DNA of 64,000 bases from Saccharothrix sp. NRRL B-16314 (GTDB taxonomy: Bacteria; Actinomycetota; Actinomycetes; Mycobacteriales; Pseudonocardiaceae): positions 124,001 to 188,000 of the forward strand of contig NZ_JNXC01000007.1 of NCBI RefSeq assembly GCF_000716595.1, given 5' to 3'. Made by a program: the position numbers and the translations under genes. Position 1 is the first letter of the stretch. Each line of letters begins with the position of its first letter. The notes beneath the pieces are model-generated. The model worked only from the letters and a program-made list of their open reading frames with translations. It was not told the origin of the DNA and ran no database searches. Below, in pieces: positions 34,672-45,698 of the stretch.

Positions 34672-37217
34672 TGTTGACGGCGACGCTGAAGAGCGTGCTG
34701 GCGCGCAAGCTCCGGCTGGTCCTGTCGGGCCTGGCCGTGGTGCTCGGCGTGATGTTCGTGTCCGGTTCGTTCGTGCTGACCGACACGCTGGACCGCTCGT
34801 TCAAGGACTTGTTCGCCACCGCGTACTCCGAAGTGGACGTCGAGGTCGCGGTCAAGTCGAAGGTGGGCCAGGACGACCCGGAGGCCGCTCGCGCCGGCAC
34901 CCTGACCGCGGCGGACGTCGCGGCCGTCGAGTCGGTGGACGGCGTGCGCACGGCGGTCGGCGACGTGGTCGGCTCGGCCCGTCCCATCGGCGAGAACGGC
35001 AAGGTGCTCACCACGTCCGGCGCGCCGCGGTTGGGCATCGCGTGGCGTGACGAAGGCCAGGAGGAGATCCGGGACGGTCGCGGGCCGCAGCGCGACGACG
35101 AGGTGGTGATCAGCGCCTACCTCGCCGAGACCGGCGGGTTCCAGGTCGGCGAGCAGCTGTCCGTGCTCACCCTGGAGCCGAAGCGGACGTTCACCGTCAC
35201 CGGGATCTTCGGCTACCCCGGCGACCGCGACTCGCTCGGCGGCGAGCTGACCACGGCGTTCACCGAGGCCACCGCCCAGCAGCTGCTCCTGGGCACGCCC
35301 GGCGCGTACAGCGGCATCACGGTGCGCGCGGACGAAGGCGTGTCGCAGACCGTGCTGCGTGACCGCGTCCAGGGCGAGCTCGGCGACGCGTACCAGGTGA
35401 AGACCGGCGAGCAGCTGGCCGCGGAGTCGGCCGACGAGATCGGCGAGGGCCTGGCGTTCTTCAACTACGTGCTGCTCGGCTTCGCCGGGATCGCCCTGTT
35501 CGTCGGCGTCTTCATCATCCTCAACACGTTCTCCATCATCGTCGCGCAGCGCACCCGGGAACTGGCGCTGCTGCGTGCGATGGGCGCGAGCCGCCGGCAG
35601 ATGATCACGTCCGTCGTGGTCGAGGCGGTGGTGATCGGCCTGATCGCGTCCGTGGTCGGGCTCGGCGCGGGCATCGGCGTCGGCGCGTTGCTGGCGACCC
35701 TGTTCAGCACGTTCGGCGGCGGCAGCCTGCACCTCGCGGGCATCGCGGTGCCCCCGTCGGCGATCATCTCGTCGTTCGCGGTGGGCCTCGTCGTGACCGT
35801 CGTGGCCGCGTTGCTGCCCGCTGTGCGCGCCTCCCGCATCCCGCCCGTCGCGGCACTGCGCGAAGCCTCCACCCCGGACCGGCCGCTGACCCGGTTGACC
35901 GTCGCGGGCGGTGTGCTGACCCTGGCGGGCGGCGGTCTGCTCGGCTTCGGGTTCGCCGACGGCACGCTGTGGCTGATCATGTCGGGGCTGCTGGTGTCGT
36001 TCGTCGGCGTCGCGCTGCTCACGCCGCTGATCAGCCGACCCGTGGTGTCGCTGATCGGCAGGCTGCTCTCGTGGTCCGTGCCGGGCACGCTCGGCCGGCG
36101 CAACTCGGCCCGCAACCCGCGCCGCACCGCCATCACGGCCGCCGCGCTCATGGTCGGCATCTCCCTGATCACCGGCGTCAGCGTGGTGCTCACCTCCGCC
36201 ACCACCAGCATGACCAAGGTCGCCGACACGCAGATCAAGGCCGACCTGATCATCTCCGGCGAGTCGTCGGCCAACGGCCAGGTCGGCGGCACGTTCGCCG
36301 CCGACCGGATGGACCGGATCACCGGCACGCCCGGCGTCGAGTCCGCGTTCGGCTGGTACAACGACGGCGTCCTGGTGAACGGGGAGCGGAGGTTCGCCAC
36401 GGCGGTCACCGACGTGCCCGCGATGGAGCGCATCTTCGGGCTCAGCGCCGCCGGCGGCACGATCACCGACCTCGAGGACGGGGAGATCGGCGTGGACGCG
36501 GTGTCGGCCACCGCCTTGAACCTGCGACAGGGCAGCACGGCGACCGTGCAGACCACGAAGGGCGAGCAGCGCACCTACACGGTGGCGTTCGTGCTGGCCG
36601 AGAGCAGGGTGGTCGACGACATGCTGTTCCTGCCGGAGTCCGCCGTGGACGGGTTCGCGCTGCCGCAGATCAGCAGCGCGTTCATCAAGGCCGACCAGGG
36701 CGCGGACGTGGCCGACGTGCGCAAGCGCCTCGAACCGCTGTTCGCGGACAACCCCGAGGTCTCCGTGCAGGACCTCAGCTCCTACGTGCGGCAGCAGGCC
36801 GCGCAGCTCGACACGGTGCTGATGATGATCCAGGTCCTGCTCGCGCTGGCCATCCTCATCGCGGTGCTGGGCGTGGTCAACACGCTGGCGCTGTCCGTGG
36901 TCGAGCGGACGCGTGAGCTGGGGCTGTTGCGGGCGATCGGCATGCGCCGCGCCCAGGTGATGCGGATGATCACCGTCGAATCGGTGGTGATCTCGGTGTT
37001 CGGCGCGCTGCTCGGCATCGTGGTGGGCACCGCGCTGGGGGTCGCGGCGGTCCGGGCGCTGGAGGACATGGGCATCACCGACATCGGCATCCCCTGGGCG
37101 CAGCTCGGCGGCTACCTCCTGATCTCCGCCGGGATCGGCGTGGTCGCGGCGATCCTGCCCGCGATCCGGGCCGCACGGCTCAACGTGCTGCAGGCCATCG
37201 CGCACGACTCCGCTTGA
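34671..37217 (+). CDS. FtsX-like ABC permease (two FtsX domains)
   Basis: 848 residues with about ten transmembrane helices. The first helix (LVLSGLAVVLGVMFVSGSFVL) and a large extracytoplasmic MacB-like domain lead to FtsX block 1 (around residues 265-390, RTRELALLRAMGASRRQM). After a second extracellular domain comes FtsX block 2 (near residues 715-845, ERTRELGLLRAIGMRRAQV). This is the actinobacterial DevC/SalY-type arrangement with both halves in one chain. It works with the ATPase next to it; the cargo is unknown. A 14-bp hairpin follows the stop. Confidence 0.88.
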   Translation: MLTATLKSVLARKLRLVLSGLAVVLGVMFVSGSFVLTDTLDRSFKDLFATAYSEVDVEVAVKSKVGQDDPEAARAGTLTAADVAAVESVDGVRTAVGDVVGSARPIGENGKVLTTSGAPRLGIAWRDEGQEEIRDGRGPQRDDEVVISAYLAETGGFQVGEQLSVLTLEPKRTFTVTGIFGYPGDRDSLGGELTTAFTEATAQQLLLGTPGAYSGITVRADEGVSQTVLRDRVQGELGDAYQVKTGEQLAAESADEIGEGLAFFNYVLLGFAGIALFVGVFIILNTFSIIVAQRTRELALLRAMGASRRQMITSVVVEAVVIGLIASVVGLGAGIGVGALLATLFSTFGGGSLHLAGIAVPPSAIISSFAVGLVVTVVAALLPAVRASRIPPVAALREASTPDRPLTRLTVAGGVLTLAGGGLLGFGFADGTLWLIMSGLLVSFVGVALLTPLISRPVVSLIGRLLSWSVPGTLGRRNSARNPRRTAITAAALMVGISLITGVSVVLTSATTSMTKVADTQIKADLIISGESSANGQVGGTFAADRMDRITGTPGVESAFGWYNDGVLVNGERRFATAVTDVPAMERIFGLSAAGGTITDLEDGEIGVDAVSATALNLRQGSTATVQTTKGEQRTYTVAFVLAESRVVDDMLFLPESAVDGFALPQISSAFIKADQGADVADVRKRLEPLFADNPEVSVQDLSSYVRQQAAQLDTVLMMIQVLLALAILIAVLGVVNTLALSVVERTRELGLLRAIGMRRAQVMRMITVESVVISVFGALLGIVVGTALGVAAVRALEDMGITDIGIPWAQLGGYLLISAGIGVVAAILPAIRAARLNVLQAIAHDSA

Positions 37218-37236
37218 CGGCCGCTGCTCCGCAGAC

Positions 37237-37274
37237 GGTCGCGTCGATCGCTTGGGAAGCCGATCGACGCGACC
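37237..37274. terminator. 14-bp perfect stem between permease and polyprenyl transferase genes
   Basis: GGTCGCGTCGATCG (37237-37250) and its exact complement (37261-37274) with a 10-base loop. It sits between the converging permease and encapsulin operons and suits termination from both sides. Confidence 0.75.
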
Positions 37275-37295
37275 TCGCGGGGGCGTGGACCCGTG

Positions 37296-38336
37296 TCAGC
37301 GGTCCCGGTGGGTGGCCAGGCGGGCGACGGCGTCCAGTTCCCGGGCCGCGCGCTCGGTCGGTTCCGCGGCGCGCAGGTGCTCCCGGGCACTCTCCACCAG
37401 GTCGTCCGCCCGACCCTGGCTCCACGCCCGCGCGCCGGACAGCTCGATCAACTCGGCCGCGTGCGCCAAGTCGGACCTGGTGAGCTGCCGTTCGGCGTGG
37501 TAGAGCGAGTCAAGCTCCCGCGCGGCGGGGGTGTCGGAGGTCAGGGCGGCCACCACGGGCAGCGACTTCTTGCGGTTCTCCAGGTCCGAGTACACCGGCT
37601 TGCCGGTCACCTCCGGGTCGCCCCAGATGCCGAGCAGGTCGTCCACGAACTGGAACGCCAACCCGACCTCCTCGCCGAACGACCGCAGGTGCTCCACCTG
37701 GTCCGGCCGGCCGCCGCCGAACAACGCCCCCAACGCGCAGGACGCACCCAGCAGCGAACCCGTCTTGCCGACGGCCATCCGCACGCACTCCGCCAGCCGC
37801 ACGTCGCCGCGCTGCTCGAACGACAGGTCCGCGCTCTGCCCGTCCAGCAGCCGCTGCACCGCGGCCGACACCACCCGGATCGCCTCCTGCGCCTTCGGGT
37901 GACCACTGCCCGCCACCACGTCCAGCGCCAGCGTCAACAACGCGTCACCGGCCAGGATCGCGGGGTTCACCCCGAACACGTGCCAGGCCGTCGGACGGTG
38001 GCGCCGCGTCGTGTCACCGTCCATCACGTCGTCGTGCAGCAACGAGAAGTTGTGCACCAACTCCACCGCCACCGCGGCCGGCAGCGCCGTCTGCGCCGCG
38101 CCGCCCACCGCCTGCGCGCCCAGCAGCGCCAGCGCCGGCCGGATCGCCTTGCCGGGGTCCGCGCCGGTGGGCCTGCCCTCCTCGTCCCACCAGCCGAAGT
38201 GGTAACCCGCTACCGCGCGCATCGAGTCCGGCAGCCGGTCCACCGCCTTCCGCAACGCCGGGTCCACCCGCGCACGACTCCAACCCAGCACCTCTCGGGC
38301 GGATCGGTGTTCGAGGCTCACGCCGAGGTCGGTCAT
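37296..38336 (-). CDS. Polyprenyl diphosphate synthase, predicted encapsulin cargo
   Basis: 346-residue trans-isoprenyl transferase that condenses isoprenyl diphosphates. The first Asp-rich motif is HDDVMDGD (D102, D103, D106), the second is FQFVDDLLGIWGD. The residue five before the first Asp is F97. A short N-terminal stretch (AREVLGWSRARVDPALRKAVDRLPDSM) matches the family-2-encapsulin cargo polyprenyl transferases I know. It is the last gene of an operon whose first two genes encode encapsulin shells. I choose ATG 38336, seven bases after GGAG; GTG 38339 and 38342 precede it. Chain length of the product is not predicted. Confidence 0.86.
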   Translation of the reverse strand: MTDLGVSLEHRSAREVLGWSRARVDPALRKAVDRLPDSMRAVAGYHFGWWDEEGRPTGADPGKAIRPALALLGAQAVGGAAQTALPAAVAVELVHNFSLLHDDVMDGDTTRRHRPTAWHVFGVNPAILAGDALLTLALDVVAGSGHPKAQEAIRVVSAAVQRLLDGQSADLSFEQRGDVRLAECVRMAVGKTGSLLGASCALGALFGGGRPDQVEHLRSFGEEVGLAFQFVDDLLGIWGDPEVTGKPVYSDLENRKKSLPVVAALTSDTPAARELDSLYHAERQLTRSDLAHAAELIELSGARAWSQGRADDLVESAREHLRAAEPTERAARELDAVARLATHRDR

Positions 38337-38443
38337 CACCACACTCCAGTTCCGGGGGATGTGCCCACCTGCCCTGTGAACAGGCGCGCAGGGGAGACGG
38401 GCAGCCGGACGTGGCGGTCCGGCTGCCGTCGACTCCGGTGTGG

Positions 38444-39853
38444 TCAGGACCGGCCGATCTCCACGTGCTCCAGGATTCCGAGCGCGTCCGGTACCAGCAC
38501 GGCCACCGAGTAGTAGGCGCTGACCAGGTACGACACGATCGCCTTCTCGTTGACGCCCATGAACCGCACGTTCAGGCTCGGCTGCACCTCGTCCGGGATG
38601 CCCGGCTGGTGCAGGCCGATCACGCCGTTGTCCTGCTCGCCGATCCGCATGGCCAGGATCGAGCTGGTGCCCTGCGGCGAGATCGGGATCTTGTCCGACG
38701 GCAGCAGCGGCACACCGCGCCACGTGATGACCCGCGTGCCGTCCACGTCGTCCGAGCCGGGGTACAGGCCGCGCTTGCTCGCCTCGCGACCGAACGCGGC
38801 GATCGTGCGCGGGTGGGCCAGCATGAACGCCGTCTTGCGCCGCCGGGACAGCAACTCGTCCAGGTCGTCCGGGGTCGGCGGCCCGCTGCGGGTGTGGATG
38901 CGCTGCTTCAGGTCGGCGTTGTGCAGCAGACCGATCCGGCGGTTGTTGAGCATCTCGTGCTCCTGGCGCTCGCGCAGGGCCTCGATGGTCAGCCGCAACT
39001 GCTGCTCGGTCTGGTTCATCGGCTTGTTGTAGAGGTCGGCCACCCGGGTGTGCACCCGCAGCACGGTCTGCGCCACTTCCAGCTCGTACTCGCGCGGGGA
39101 CAACTCGTAGTCGACGAACGTCGCCGGCAGGTCCGGCTCGCCCTCGTGGCCGGAGGCGATCTCGATCGCCGCCTCACCGTGCTTGTTCTGCGGCTTGTCC
39201 GCGTTGCGCACCACCGACGCGATGTGCGCCCGCAGCGCTTCGGCCCGCTCCTCCAGCTCCTGGACGGATCGCCACGGCAGCACCAGGGCGATCACCGGCG
39301 TGACGGCCTTGATCGTGAACTCCCACCGGGTCTCGCCGCCGATCAGCACCTCGTCGCCGAAGCGCTCGCCGTCGGCCAGGGTGTCCAGCACGGTCTGGTC
39401 GCCGTACTCGCCCCGGCCGACCTTGTTCACCTTGCCGTGCGCGATGAGGTAGACCTCCTCGGCCCGGCCTCCCGACTCGACCAGGACGTCGCCGGGCTGG
39501 AACTCGCGCTGCCGGAACCGGCTCGCCAACGCGGCCAGCACGTCGTCGTCCGGGAAGTCGCGCAGCAGGGGCAGTTCGCGCAGCTCCTGCGGGATGACCC
39601 GGATGTCCGAGCCGGTGCTGGTGAAGCTCACCCGGCCGTCGCCGAGCGCGTAGGAGAGTCGGCGGTTGACCCGGTAGGTGCCGGCTTGGGTGGTCACCCA
39701 GGGCAGTTTTCGCAGCAGCCACCGGGGCGAGATGCCCTGCATCTGCGGGGTGGACTTCGTGGTGCTGGCCAGGTTCCGCGCACTCGCGGTGCTCAGGCTC
39801 TGGCGCTGCTGCTCGGCCTCTTCGGGAGCGAGGCCGGGGTCTGTCACGGTCAC
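38444..39853 (-). CDS. Family 2B encapsulin shell protein with cNMP-binding insertion (shell 2)
   Basis: 469 residues. The N-arm ([29 protein letters not shown] region), the cyclic-nucleotide-binding-like insertion (about residues 90-215: [61 protein letters not shown]) and the HK97-fold remainder ([54 protein letters not shown]) identify a family 2B encapsulin. It is often misnamed a Crp/Fnr protein, but it has no DNA-binding domain. It lies 27 bases after shell 1 and about 110 bases before the cargo gene. Confidence 0.85.
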   Translation of the reverse strand: MTVTDPGLAPEEAEQQRQSLSTASARNLASTTKSTPQMQGISPRWLLRKLPWVTTQAGTYRVNRRLSYALGDGRVSFTSTGSDIRVIPQELRELPLLRDFPDDDVLAALASRFRQREFQPGDVLVESGGRAEEVYLIAHGKVNKVGRGEYGDQTVLDTLADGERFGDEVLIGGETRWEFTIKAVTPVIALVLPWRSVQELEERAEALRAHIASVVRNADKPQNKHGEAAIEIASGHEGEPDLPATFVDYELSPREYELEVAQTVLRVHTRVADLYNKPMNQTEQQLRLTIEALRERQEHEMLNNRRIGLLHNADLKQRIHTRSGPPTPDDLDELLSRRRKTAFMLAHPRTIAAFGREASKRGLYPGSDDVDGTRVITWRGVPLLPSDKIPISPQGTSSILAMRIGEQDNGVIGLHQPGIPDEVQPSLNVRFMGVNEKAIVSYLVSAYYSVAVLVPDALGILEHVEIGRS

Positions 39854-39880
39854 TTCAGCTGCCCAATCTGGTCGGGGGAC

Positions 39881-41287
<1,407 letters not shown>

Positions 41288-41613
41288 CGCATCACACCGC
41301 CAATCGGATTCCGTCCAGTGGTCCACCGTGACGGTAGTGACTCCGAATGCCCCGCGGAAAGCGGCTGATGTGAGTACACCCCTGGAGGTCAATCGGCCCC
41401 GGGAAGTGCACAGACTGTGCTGGTAGCGGGCTCGGGCGTGTAATAACGAGTGATCTTGTGGGGCGTTGGTGGAAGCATTCGCCCTGGCCCCGAATACGTG
41501 CCTCTTTCGGGTGTGCGTTTTTCACTGGAACGTGTAGTTGACGACCATTCGAAACGTCGGCGAGTCGTCATTCCGCCAGTTTGCGGGCAAAAGATCAGTC
41601 TTGCGTGGAAACG
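41288..41613. other. Upstream region of the encapsulin operon
   Basis: About 330 bases of lower GC content between the first shell gene and the hairpins of the hydrolase gene. No supported ORF. It must hold the encapsulin promoter on the minus strand; I see no convincing -35/-10 pair or cyclic-AMP-type operator. Confidence 0.45.
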
Positions 41614-41650
41614 ACACCGCGGCGCCGACGGGGAGTCGGCGCCGCGGTGT
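41614..41650. terminator. 16-bp perfect stem, second terminator after the hydrolase gene
   Basis: ACACCGCGGCGCCGAC (41614-41629) and its exact complement (41635-41650) with loop GGGGA. It is one of two strong hairpins in tandem after the polyester-hydrolase gene and isolates it from the encapsulin operon. Confidence 0.8.
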
Positions 41651-41672
41651 GAGGAGGAGGCGGTGGTGGAAC

Positions 41673-41708
41673 GGGCGTGACGCCGCGACTCGTCGCGGCG
41701 CCACGCCC
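41673..41708. terminator. 16-bp stem with one mismatch, first terminator after the hydrolase gene
   Basis: Arms 41673-41688 and 41693-41708 pair except at one position, with the four-base loop CTCG. It begins 11 bases beyond the hydrolase stop codon. Confidence 0.8.
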
Positions 41709-41718
41709 GGGTATCGGA

Positions 41719-42585
41719 TCAGACGGAGTGCGGGCAGGTGTCCCGGTACTCCTCGATCAGCGTGCTGCGCCCCGGCGCGGGGCACAGGAACTGCTCGTAG
41801 CGGGTGTCGTTGTCGATGAACCGCTTGAGCCACGCGATGCTGTACTTCGCGATCGTCGTGTTCGACGAGTTGGGTGCGAAGTGGTCCGCGCCGTTCAGCT
41901 CGAGGTACGCCTTGTCCAAAGTGGACGGCAGCGAGGTGTAGAACGGCTCGGAGTGCGACGAGACCGACGCGACCGAGTCGTTCTCGGCGCCGACGACCAG
42001 GGTGGGCACCTGCACGCCACCCCAGGACTTGTCGGTGTGCCACGCGGTCAGCGGGATCGCCGCCTGGAGGGCGGGGCGACGCTCGGCGGCGCGCAGGGTG
42101 CCGCCGCCTCCCATCGAGTGCCCCATGACGCCCAGCCGGCTCGAGTCGATCCGGCTGCGCACCGAGCTGCTCTGGGTCAGGTAGTCCAGGGCCGCCAGCA
42201 GCTGGGTCGCCCGGCTGTCGGGCTGGTCGTAGCGGCTGTTGGTGTCGATGGTGAACACCACGAAGCCCTGCGACGCGATGCGCGGGCCGAGCCAGGCCAT
42301 GCTGGACTGGCTCGCGGTGTAGCCGGGCGAGACGGCGATGGCGCCGAAAGTGCCCTCGGAGGTGCTGGTCGGGTAGTAGATCGTGCCGCCGCCGAAACCG
42401 GAAACGGACCAGGAGGACACCGTGGTGGACGCCGTGGCGAACGGGCCGCGGGTCGCCTCGATGCTGGAAGTGGTCGGCGCGGGACCGCGTCGGTACTCGA
42501 CCTCGGCGTTCGCCGGCGGCGTCACGCCGACCAGGGACAGGGCCAGCGCGGGGATCAGCGCGGGGATCAGTTTGCGGAGTTGCAC
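41719..42585 (-). CDS. Secreted polyester hydrolase of the PETase/cutinase (type I) family
   Basis: 288 residues, close to thermophilic actinomycete cutinases in length and order. The signal peptide ends at about residue 27 (ANA-E). The triad is S157 (GHSMGGGG), D203 (VGAENDSV) and H235 (NGADHFAPN). The oxyanion residues are Y89 (SPGYT) and M158, the Trp is W182 (TAWH), and the C-terminal disulphide pair is C268 and C284. The family hydrolyses triacylglycerols, cutin and synthetic polyesters outside the cell. GTG 42585 gives a proper signal peptide; an in-frame upstream extension to 42666 does not. Confidence 0.86.
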   Translation of the reverse strand: MQLRKLIPALIPALALSLVGVTPPANAEVEYRRGPAPTTSSIEATRGPFATASTTVSSWSVSGFGGGTIYYPTSTSEGTFGAIAVSPGYTASQSSMAWLGPRIASQGFVVFTIDTNSRYDQPDSRATQLLAALDYLTQSSSVRSRIDSSRLGVMGHSMGGGGTLRAAERRPALQAAIPLTAWHTDKSWGGVQVPTLVVGAENDSVASVSSHSEPFYTSLPSTLDKAYLELNGADHFAPNSSNTTIAKYSIAWLKRFIDNDTRYEQFLCPAPGRSTLIEEYRDTCPHSV

Positions 42586-42755
42586 GTCGGTGTACACCTC
42601 GCTTGGCAGGGAACTACGGACAGCGATGACCTTGCGCCTTTGGGTGAGTGCTCCGCATCGGTGCAACCACCGGTCCGCGGGCGAAAACTAACGCTGGTAG
42701 ATAATTTCCGCCGCACCCCTTCCGCCCGGCGTCGACCTCCGGCCAGACTGGCCCC

Positions 42756-45248
42756 ATGCTGCGCGGACGTGACCGGCAGCGCGTCGCCGTAGACGCGTTG
42801 CTCGCCCGAGCCCGTGCCGGTCACGGCGGGGCGCTGGTGCTGCGCGGCGTGGCCGGGTCGGGCAAGACCTCGATGCTCGCCGCCGCGCGGGAGGCCGCCA
42901 CGACCACCGGCCGCGAAGTCCTCCTGTGCGTGGACGACGCCCACCTCCTCGAGGACACCGACTGGCTGGTGGAACTCGCCGCGGAGATCGCGGACGAGCC
43001 GGTGGCCCTGCTGATCGCCACCGAGGCCGAGCCGCACGGCCTGCCGTGGGTCCGGCTGGACCCGCTCGACCACGCCGACAGCCTCCGGGTGCTGCGCGGA
43101 CTCCGGCCCGGCCTGGCACCCGGTCTCGCCGACGACGTCGCCGACCTGGCCCGCGGCAACCCGCTGGCGCTCACCGAGCTGGCCCGCGCGCTCACGTCCG
43201 AACAGCTCGGCGGCACCGCGCCCGGCCCCGACGCGCTGCCCGAGGACAGCTCGCTGCGCGCCCGGTTCGGCGCCCGGTTCACCGCGCTGTCACCGCAGGC
43301 CAGGTGCGCAGTCGCGTTGTGCGTGGTGGACGACGAGGTGGACGCGGACGCGCTGGCCCGGATGCCGGACCTCGACCTGGCCGCGATCGAGGAGGCGAAC
43401 GCCCTGCTCGACGGCGGGCCGCTGGTCCGGTCCGCGCTGCGCACGGAGATCCCGCTCGTCCTGCGCTACGCCGCGCACGCCGCGTTGGCCGAAACCCTGC
43501 CACCCGGCCCCCGTCGCACCTGGCACGAGGCAGCCCGCGCGCCCGGCGCACGCGACGCGTTCGCCGAACGGCTCGTCGACTCGGCGAACCGGGCCCGGCG
43601 CTGCGGCGACTACCCGGCCGCGGCCCGCGACCACGACCGCGCCGCCGCCCTGACCGCCGATCCGGACGCCAGGGCGCGCCACCTGATCGCCGCCGCCACC
43701 GACCACTGGGCGTCCGGCGCACCCCGCCGCGCCCGCATCGCCCTGCGCACCGCCGCCCGGCTGACCGACAGCAACGAACTGCGGGCGCGGACCGAAGTGC
43801 TCCGCGGCGGCCTCGACCTGGGCAACGGCCTGCCGGATGTCGCGGTCCGCCGGCTGCTGAAAGCCGCGGGCGAACTCGTCGGCACGCACCGCACGCTGGC
43901 CATCACCGCGCTCGGCTTCGCCGGTGAGGCGGCCAGCATCGCGGGCGACCACGTCCGCTACGCCGAGACCGCCGCGTTTGCCGCCGGCCTGCGCCGACCC
44001 GACGAGCCGGACGAAACCCGGATCACGCTGGACCACCTCACCGGCATGGCGGCCACGTTCGCCGGACGGCATGACGAGGCCCTGCCCGTGCTGCGGTCCG
44101 TGGTGGAGCTGGCCGAACGCGTGCCGCACCCGCAGGCCAAGATCTGGGGCGGCCAGGCCGCGTACACCCTCGGTGACGCGACCAGGGCGCACGAGCTGGC
44201 GACCAGCGCGGTGACGGCGGCGCACGAGCACGGGCTGACGGCGCTCGTGCCGTGGGCGCTGGTGTACCGGGCGTTGTCCGCGATGCTGCTCGACCAGCAC
44301 TCGGCAGCGTTGTCGGCGGCGTTCGAGGGCGTGCACGCGGCGACCGCCATCGGCCAGCACAACGCCGTGGTCGACCACCTCACGATCCTGGCCCTGCTCG
44401 CCGCGCTTCGGGGTGACACGGAGACCGCCGTGCACCGCATCGACGCCGCCGCCGAGCAGATCGCCGAACGCGGCCTCGGCCGTTCCGGCACCTTCGGTGC
44501 GTGGGCGTTCGCCTGCGTGGACCTCGCGCTGGACCGCCCGGCCGACGCGCTGGACCGGCTGCGGCTGATGGCCGCCGGGTCGGGCGGCGTGCACACCGGC
44601 ATCAAGGTGATGGCCGCGCCGCACGTCGTGGAGGCCGCGGTCGGGTGCGGGCAGCTGTCCATCGCGGACCGCGCGTTGCGGCGCTACGAGAAGTGGGCGG
44701 GCACCACCGGCAGCGCGGCACGTCTCGCGCTGTCGCACCGCTGCCACGGCCTGCTCACCGAAGGCGCCCGCGCGGAGGAGCACTTCCGCGAGGCGATCCG
44801 GTTGCACCGGGCCAGCGGCACCGCCATGGAACTGGCCAAGACCGAGCTGTTCTACGGCCACCGGCTGCGGCGCGACCGCAAACCGCGTGCCGCGCGCGAA
44901 CTCCTGCGCGACGCGATGAAGATCTTCCAGCGCTACGAGGCCGACCGGTGGGTCGCGCGGGCACGGGCGGAGCTGCGCGCGGCGGGTGAGGCCGTCGGAC
45001 CGTCCCAGGCGGACCGGACCGCCGACCGCGCCGCGAACCGCGCCGCCGGGCGCGCCGACGTCGACCCGACCGCCGGGCTGACGCCGCAGCAGGCGCAGAT
45101 CGCCCGCCTGGTCGCCGAGGGCGCGACCAACCGGGAGATCGCCGCGCGGCTGTTCCTGAGCCACCGCACCGTCGAGCACCACCTGCGCAACATCTTCGCC
45201 AGGCTCGAAGTGCGGTCCCGGGTCGAGCTCACCAGGATGCTCGACTGA
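42756..45248 (+). CDS. LuxR-family (LAL) regulator with shortened ATPase core
   Basis: 830 residues. Walker A is GVAGSGKTS (31-39), Walker B is EVLLCVDDAHLL (54-65), followed by a long TPR-like region and the C-terminal LuxR helix-turn-helix LTPQQAQIARLVAEGATNRE and IAARLFLSHRTVEHHLRNIF. Only about 15 residues separate Walker A and B, where normal LAL proteins have about 60-80; the helix-strand segment between them is lost. A low-complexity linker of DRTADRAANRAAGRAD lies just before the HTH. It is divergent from the polyester hydrolase and may control it or another neighbour; that is inference. Confidence 0.84.
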   Translation: MLRGRDRQRVAVDALLARARAGHGGALVLRGVAGSGKTSMLAAAREAATTTGREVLLCVDDAHLLEDTDWLVELAAEIADEPVALLIATEAEPHGLPWVRLDPLDHADSLRVLRGLRPGLAPGLADDVADLARGNPLALTELARALTSEQLGGTAPGPDALPEDSSLRARFGARFTALSPQARCAVALCVVDDEVDADALARMPDLDLAAIEEANALLDGGPLVRSALRTEIPLVLRYAAHAALAETLPPGPRRTWHEAARAPGARDAFAERLVDSANRARRCGDYPAAARDHDRAAALTADPDARARHLIAAATDHWASGAPRRARIALRTAARLTDSNELRARTEVLRGGLDLGNGLPDVAVRRLLKAAGELVGTHRTLAITALGFAGEAASIAGDHVRYAETAAFAAGLRRPDEPDETRITLDHLTGMAATFAGRHDEALPVLRSVVELAERVPHPQAKIWGGQAAYTLGDATRAHELATSAVTAAHEHGLTALVPWALVYRALSAMLLDQHSAALSAAFEGVHAATAIGQHNAVVDHLTILALLAALRGDTETAVHRIDAAAEQIAERGLGRSGTFGAWAFACVDLALDRPADALDRLRLMAAGSGGVHTGIKVMAAPHVVEAAVGCGQLSIADRALRRYEKWAGTTGSAARLALSHRCHGLLTEGARAEEHFREAIRLHRASGTAMELAKTELFYGHRLRRDRKPRAARELLRDAMKIFQRYEADRWVARARAELRAAGEAVGPSQADRTADRAANRAAGRADVDPTAGLTPQQAQIARLVAEGATNREIAARLFLSHRTVEHHLRNIFARLEVRSRVELTRMLD

Positions 45249-45281
45249 TTCCAGGAGGTTGGGTGGCGCCCAGGATGTTGT

Positions 45282-45698
45282 ATGCGTGAGCAGTACCGGC
45301 ACTGGCAGCGGATTCCGACCAGGTGGCACGACAACGACGTGTACGGGCACGTGAACAACGTCGTGCACTACGCCTTCATGGACACGGTGATCAACACGTG
45401 GTTGATCGCGGAGGGTGGGTTGGACATCCACGGCGGTCCGGCCATCGGGCTGTGCGTGGAGTCCCACTGCAACTACCGCGCGTCCGTGGCGTTCCCGGAG
45501 GCCGTCGACGCGGGTCTGCGGATCGGGCACCTCGGCCGCTCCAGCGTCCGCTACGAGATCGGCTTCTACCCGGAGGGCCGGGACGACGTGGTCGCCGAAG
45601 GGCACTTCGTGCACGTGTTCACGGACCGTTCGACCCGCAAGCCGGTGGCCATCCCGGGCGACCTGCGTGCCGCGATGGAAGGGCTGGTGGTGGCGTGA
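45282..45698 (+). CDS. Acyl-CoA thioesterase (4HBT/YbgC-like hotdog fold)
   Basis: 138-residue hotdog-fold thioesterase that hydrolyses short acyl-CoA or acyl carriers. The catalytic motif is WHDNDVYGHVNNVVHYAFMDT (Asp in HDNDxxGHVNN, residues about 16-26). The family length is matched. It is followed with a four-base overlap (GTGA) by an alcohol dehydrogenase gene, suggesting a two-gene operon for a thioester/alcohol step. The upstream AGGAGG lies too far (about 22 bases) from ATG, so the site is weak. Confidence 0.84.
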   Translation: MREQYRHWQRIPTRWHDNDVYGHVNNVVHYAFMDTVINTWLIAEGGLDIHGGPAIGLCVESHCNYRASVAFPEAVDAGLRIGHLGRSSVRYEIGFYPEGRDDVVAEGHFVHVFTDRSTRKPVAIPGDLRAAMEGLVVA

